DNA from: JBBRZF01 sp038236965
GTDB lineage: Bacteria > Acidobacteriota > Terriglobia > Terriglobales > Acidobacteriaceae
Direction of reading: 5' to 3'
Assembly (NCBI GenBank): GCA_038236965.1
Contig: JBBRZF010000152.1
Location: forward strand, 1 to 8,605
Length of the DNA: 8,605 nucleotides
The notes beneath the pieces were generated by a model, which was not told where the DNA came from, searched no databases, and was given only the letters and a program-made list of their open reading frames with translations. This document shows positions 5,488 through 8,605 of this stretch, piece by piece. The position numbers and the translations under genes are program-made. How positions within the stretch are numbered: the stretch's first letter is position 1; every line of letters begins with the position of its first letter.

Positions 5488-8094
5488 ATGGCTATACGTT
5501 GGGACAAATTGACGGTGAAGGCGCAGGAGGCGGTGCAGCGGGCTAGCGATATAGCGAGCGAGCATGGCAATGCGGAAGTGCAACCGGTGCACATGCTGGC
5601 TGCGCTGGTGGAAGACCGTGAAGGCATCGTTGCGCCTTTGCTGGGCAAGATAGGGATACAGGCTCAGGCGGTGGCCGCCTCGGCGATGCGCGAGATTGAA
5701 CGTATGCCCAAGCTGGCGAATCGTGCGGCGCAACCGAACCTGTCGGACGCATCGACGGAGATGCTGGATGCGGCGTTCACACAGGCGGAGAACTTCAAGG
5801 ACGAATACGTCTCGACCGAGCATCTGTTGCTGGCGATGACGGGGATGAAGCGGGACCCGGCGCGCGATCTGCTGGCAGCCGTGGGCGCGACGCACGACAA
5901 CATTTTAAAGGCGCTGGCTTCGGTGCGCGGCAACCAGACGGTGAACGATCCGAATCCGGAGGCGAAGTACCAGGCGCTGGAGCGCTATGCGCGCGATCTG
6001 ACGGAGTTGGCGCGGAGGGGCAAGCTGGACCCGGTGATAGGGCGCGACGAGGAAGTGCGTCGCGTGGTGCAGGTGCTTTCGCGCAGGACCAAGAATAATC
6101 CGGTATTAATCGGTGAGCCCGGCGTTGGCAAAACTGCAATCGTGGAGGGCCTGGCGCAGCGCATCCTTGCCGGGGACGTGCCGGAGCAGTTGAAAAACAA
6201 ACGCGTGGTGTCGCTGGATTTGGGCGCGATGCTGGCGGGCGCGAAGTATCGCGGCGAGTTCGAAGACCGTTTGAAGGCCGTGCTGAAGGAGATCGAGGAG
6301 TCGGACGGACGGATCATTCTGTTCATCGATGAACTGCATACGCTGGTTGGGGCGGGCGCGGCGGAAGGCGCGATGGATGCCAGCAATATGTTGAAACCGG
6401 CGCTGGCGCGCGGTGATCTGCGGGCAATCGGCGCGACGACCTTGAACGAATATCGCAAATACATTGAAAAAGATGCGGCCCTGGAGCGCAGGTTCCAGGT
6501 GGTGTTTGTGGGCGAGCCGAGCGTGGACGACACGATCGCGATTCTGCGCGGGCTGAAAGAAAAGTACGAAGTGCATCACGGCGTGAGGATCAAAGACTCG
6601 GCGATTGTGGCGGCGGCCACGCTTTCGCATCGTTACATCAGCGACCGCTTTCTGCCGGACAAGGCGATTGATTTGATCGATGAAGCGGCGGCATCGCTGC
6701 GCATACAGATTGATTCCATGCCGACGGAGATCGATCAACTGGAGCGTCGTGCGACGCAACTGGAGATCGAACGGCAGGCGTTGAAGAAAGAGACTGACCC
6801 CAATTCGCGGGAACGGCTGGAAGTAGTGGAGCGGGAACTGGCGGGGCTTCGCGAGCACTCGAATGCACTGAAGGCGCGATGGAAGACGGAGAAGGACGCG
6901 ATCACACGGGTGCGTGAATTGAAAGAGCGCATCGAGAAACTGAAGCTGGAAGAGCAGACGGAGGAGCGTCGCGGAAACTTTGAGCGGGTGGCGCAGATCC
7001 GCTATGGCGATCTGCGGCAGGCCGAGGCAGACCTGGCGGTGCTGAACGCAAAGATGGATGGCAATCCCGATCAGCAGCGCATGTTGAAAGAAGAAGTGGA
7101 TGAAGAAGACATTGCGCGGGTGGTGAGCAAGTGGACGGGCATTCCGGTGTCGAAGATGCTGGAAGGCGAAGTGAAGAAGTTGCTCGACATGGAAGGGCGT
7201 CTGCGGCAGAGGGTGATAGGGCAGGACGAAGCGCTGGAGAAAGTTTCGAATGCGATACGGCGTTCGCGGGCGGGATTGAGTGATCCGCGGCGTCCGATAG
7301 GCTCGTTCATTTTCCTGGGGCCGACGGGTGTGGGCAAGACGGAGTTGGCGCGGGCGCTGGCGGAATTTTTGTTCGATGATGACCACGCAATGGTGCGCAT
7401 AGATATGTCCGAGTACGGGGAGAAGCATTCGGTTTCAAGGCTGATCGGTGCGCCTCCGGGATACGTCGGGTACGAAGAGGGCGGACAGTTGACGGAGGCC
7501 GTGAGACGGCGTCCGTACGCGGTGGTGCTGTTTGACGAGATCGAGAAGGCGCATCCGGATGTGTTCAACGTCTTCCTGCAGATCATGGACGACGGTCGAT
7601 TGACGGATGGCAAGGGACGCACGGTGGACTTTAAGAACACGGTGCTGATCATGACGTCGAACATCGGATCGGCGTTCCTGATGGTGGATTTGAATACTCC
7701 TGAAGCAGTTGCAGTGGCGCGTGCGCAAGTGATGCAGACGTTGCAAGGGCACTTCAAGCCGGAGTTTTTGAACCGCGTGGATGACATCATCATCTTCAAC
7801 GCGCTCGGCATCGAGCAGTTGTCGAAGATCGTGGAGTTGAGGTTAGAAGATTTGCGGCGACTGCTGGCCGAGAGGAAGATTTCTATCGAGTTGACGGAGG
7901 CGGCAAAACGTACGTTGTTCGCGCAGGGATATGACTTTAGCTATGGAGCGCGTCCGCTGAAGCGCGCGGTGCAGAAGCTGATACAGGATCCGCTGGCGAT
8001 GAAGATACTGGATGGCGAAGTGCTGTATGGAGACCACGTGGTGGTCGATGCGGGGAGTGGAGATAGGCTGACGTTCAAAGTCGAGAGACGGTGA
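5488..8094 (+). CDS. clpB: ATP-dependent disaggregase ClpB (868 aa)
   Basis: Full-length ClpB, the cytosolic hexameric Hsp100 that pulls proteins out of aggregates together with DnaK, DnaJ and GrpE. In order: N-terminal double Clp repeat (about 1-150), first AAA+ module with Walker A GEPGVGKT (209-216), pore-loop tyrosine in GAKYRG (Tyr254), Walker B ILFIDE (277-282) and arginine fingers in LERRF (332-336); the coiled-coil middle domain that docks DnaK (about 405-530), which separates ClpB from ClpA/C; second AAA+ module with Walker A GPTGVGKT (611-618), pore loop GAPPGYVG (654-661), Walker B VVLFDE (679-684), arginine finger Arg763 in FLNR, and sensor-2 GAR (820-822). No ClpP-docking IGL/IGF loop is seen, as expected. 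All catalytic residues are intact. AGGAG (5477-5481) six bases before the ATG and the start MAIRWDKLTVKAQ fix the N-terminus. Monocistronic: a terminator follows. Heat induction is expected for the family, but no heat-shock operator is visible upstream. Confidence 0.98.
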   Translation: MAIRWDKLTVKAQEAVQRASDIASEHGNAEVQPVHMLAALVEDREGIVAPLLGKIGIQAQAVAASAMREIERMPKLANRAAQPNLSDASTEMLDAAFTQAENFKDEYVSTEHLLLAMTGMKRDPARDLLAAVGATHDNILKALASVRGNQTVNDPNPEAKYQALERYARDLTELARRGKLDPVIGRDEEVRRVVQVLSRRTKNNPVLIGEPGVGKTAIVEGLAQRILAGDVPEQLKNKRVVSLDLGAMLAGAKYRGEFEDRLKAVLKEIEESDGRIILFIDELHTLVGAGAAEGAMDASNMLKPALARGDLRAIGATTLNEYRKYIEKDAALERRFQVVFVGEPSVDDTIAILRGLKEKYEVHHGVRIKDSAIVAAATLSHRYISDRFLPDKAIDLIDEAAASLRIQIDSMPTEIDQLERRATQLEIERQALKKETDPNSRERLEVVERELAGLREHSNALKARWKTEKDAITRVRELKERIEKLKLEEQTEERRGNFERVAQIRYGDLRQAEADLAVLNAKMDGNPDQQRMLKEEVDEEDIARVVSKWTGIPVSKMLEGEVKKLLDMEGRLRQRVIGQDEALEKVSNAIRRSRAGLSDPRRPIGSFIFLGPTGVGKTELARALAEFLFDDDHAMVRIDMSEYGEKHSVSRLIGAPPGYVGYEEGGQLTEAVRRRPYAVVLFDEIEKAHPDVFNVFLQIMDDGRLTDGKGRTVDFKNTVLIMTSNIGSAFLMVDLNTPEAVAVARAQVMQTLQGHFKPEFLNRVDDIIIFNALGIEQLSKIVELRLEDLRRLLAERKISIELTEAAKRTLFAQGYDFSYGARPLKRAVQKLIQDPLAMKILDGEVLYGDHVVVDAGSGDRLTFKVERR

Positions 8095-8162
8095 GGCCAC
8101 CGCAGAGCCACCGAGCGCGCGAGAAAAACAAGTGAAGTGAAAACCGTTTACTTTTCAAATTG

Positions 8163-8195
8163 GCCGCGGAGCAGAAATGCTTCGCGGCTTTTTTT
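8163..8195 (+). terminator. Intrinsic terminator of clpB
   Basis: GCCGCGGAGC (8163-8172) pairs with GCTTCGCGGC (8179-8188): 10 pairs with one G-T wobble and the loop AGAAAT, followed by seven T residues (8189-8195). It begins 69 bases after the clpB stop. The opposite strand has A's rather than T's after its stem, so it acts mainly on + strand transcripts. Confidence 0.92.
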
Positions 8196-8220
8196 CGTCG
8201 TCAATAATTCGAGTGAACCC

Positions 8221-8250
8221 ACGTTAACGCCTAAAGTCGGGCGCGAACGT
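8221..8250. repeat. Imperfect inverted repeat between convergent genes
   Basis: ACGTT and CGCC (8221-8225, 8228-8231) pair with GGCG and AACGT (8240-8243, 8246-8250) across a two-by-two internal loop. It follows the stop of the - strand membrane gene, where a terminator would be expected, but has no T tract on that strand. A weak transcription end or a coincidence. Confidence 0.25.
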
Positions 8251-8292
8251 GAGGCACCAAATCCTTTGCGGCTCTTCTGATGCCGTTCTTGT

Positions 8293-8605
8293 TTAGGAGA
8301 AGTGGTCGCGGACGGGTTCCTGGTAGAGATACCAGAGGGCGGCGGTGCGCAGGATGATTTGCAGGCCTTCGCGAAGGATGGCCGCGATGCGTCCGTCGGC
8401 AACGGCCATGGAGACGGCGGGCGTGACCAGTACGAGTCCGAAGAGAAGGATGGCGATGGTGAGCCATCGCGCCCAGTTGCGGAGACGAAGTAGTCCGGTG
8501 GCGGCGGCGGCGCAGGTGGCGGAGTAGACGATGAAAATGAGTGGGCCGAGGACTTCGAGTCCTGCGCCGACGATAGGAGCACCGAAGGCGAGCGGGACGA
8601 GTCCG
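8293..8605 (-). CDS. Membrane protein, C-terminal part, function unknown (partial)
   Basis: The - strand frame ending at the TAA (8293-8295) is open for 103 codons to the right edge, so the N-terminus and start lie outside. Three hydrophobic stretches are visible: PLAFGAPIVGAG through FIVYSATCAAAA, WLTIAILLFGLVLVTPAVSM, and IILRTAALWYLY, with a short basic loop RLRNWARW between the first two and the cytosol-like end QEPVRDHFS. This hydrophobic pattern and the Trp/Tyr-flanked helices are much more protein-like than the longer overlapping - strand frame at 8148-8582, which is Pro/Ser-rich and a shadow. From memory such short multi-span proteins ending in WYLxxxPV are found as hypothetical proteins in Acidobacteriota, but I cannot name the family. 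It converges on clpB. Confidence 0.7.
   Translation of the reverse strand, partial: GLVPLAFGAPIVGAGLEVLGPLIFIVYSATCAAAATGLLRLRNWARWLTIAILLFGLVLVTPAVSMAVADGRIAAILREGLQIILRTAALWYLYQEPVRDHFS

Noticed and set aside
6106..7428. 440-codon frame antisense to clpB
   Set aside because: A codon-bias shadow of clpB. Its translation is His/Arg/Gln/Leu-rich low-complexity sequence with no domain, while clpB is intact on the other strand.
8098..8119. CCACCG-type short repeat after clpB
   Set aside because: Only a two-copy GCCACCG similarity; too short and degenerate to call a repeat element.
8148..8582. 144-codon minus-strand frame at the right edge
   Set aside because: Pro/Ser-rich with no protein-like pattern, crosses the clpB terminator, and overlaps a hydrophobic frame that looks genuinely coding.

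Overview
The window reads as an ordinary chromosomal segment of an Acidobacteriota bacterium, probably class Terriglobia. This placement is inferred from three things: moderately high GC coding sequence, a conserved-hypothetical protein type I associate with that phylum, and the pairing of a C4-type zinc-ribbon coiled-coil protein with a secreted TPR protein. There is no rRNA or tRNA marker to confirm it. I see no phage, transposase, CRISPR array or tRNA.

Layout, left to right. (1) Positions 1-347 hold no convincing gene but carry a near-perfect CIRCE operator (133-159), the binding site of the heat-shock repressor HrcA. A 185-residue protein of unknown function follows (348-905, +) with a strong Shine-Dalgarno. 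(2) A convergent gap (906-1161) with short inverted repeats separates it from an 84-residue membrane protein (1162-1416, -). (3) A divergent spacer (1417-1541) leads into a tight three-gene + strand cluster: a COG1579-type zinc-ribbon protein with an unusual C-terminal extension (1542-2618), a signal-peptide TPR protein (2635-3723), and an RlmI-type 23S rRNA m5C methyltransferase starting at TTG (3728-4960). The gaps are 16 and 4 bases, so this is probably one operon. (4) A 527-base gap (4961-5487) contains a near-consensus sigma-70 promoter running almost directly into a strong bidirectional terminator, a possible 56-codon ORF, and a five-copy 8-bp tandem repeat just before the next ribosome-binding site. 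(5) clpB (5488-8094, +) encodes a full-length ClpB disaggregase and ends at a clear intrinsic terminator (8163-8195). (6) The right edge holds the C-terminal part of a membrane protein on the - strand (8293-8605), convergent with clpB.

Taken together the window concerns protein and RNA quality control: a ribosomal RNA methyltransferase, the ClpB disaggregase, and a heat-shock operator in front of an uncharacterised gene. No wholly new multi-gene system is evident. The most interesting signals are the CIRCE element next to an unknown gene, the promoter-terminator pair that could make a transcript of about 55 nt upstream of clpB, and the extra domain on the zinc-ribbon protein.
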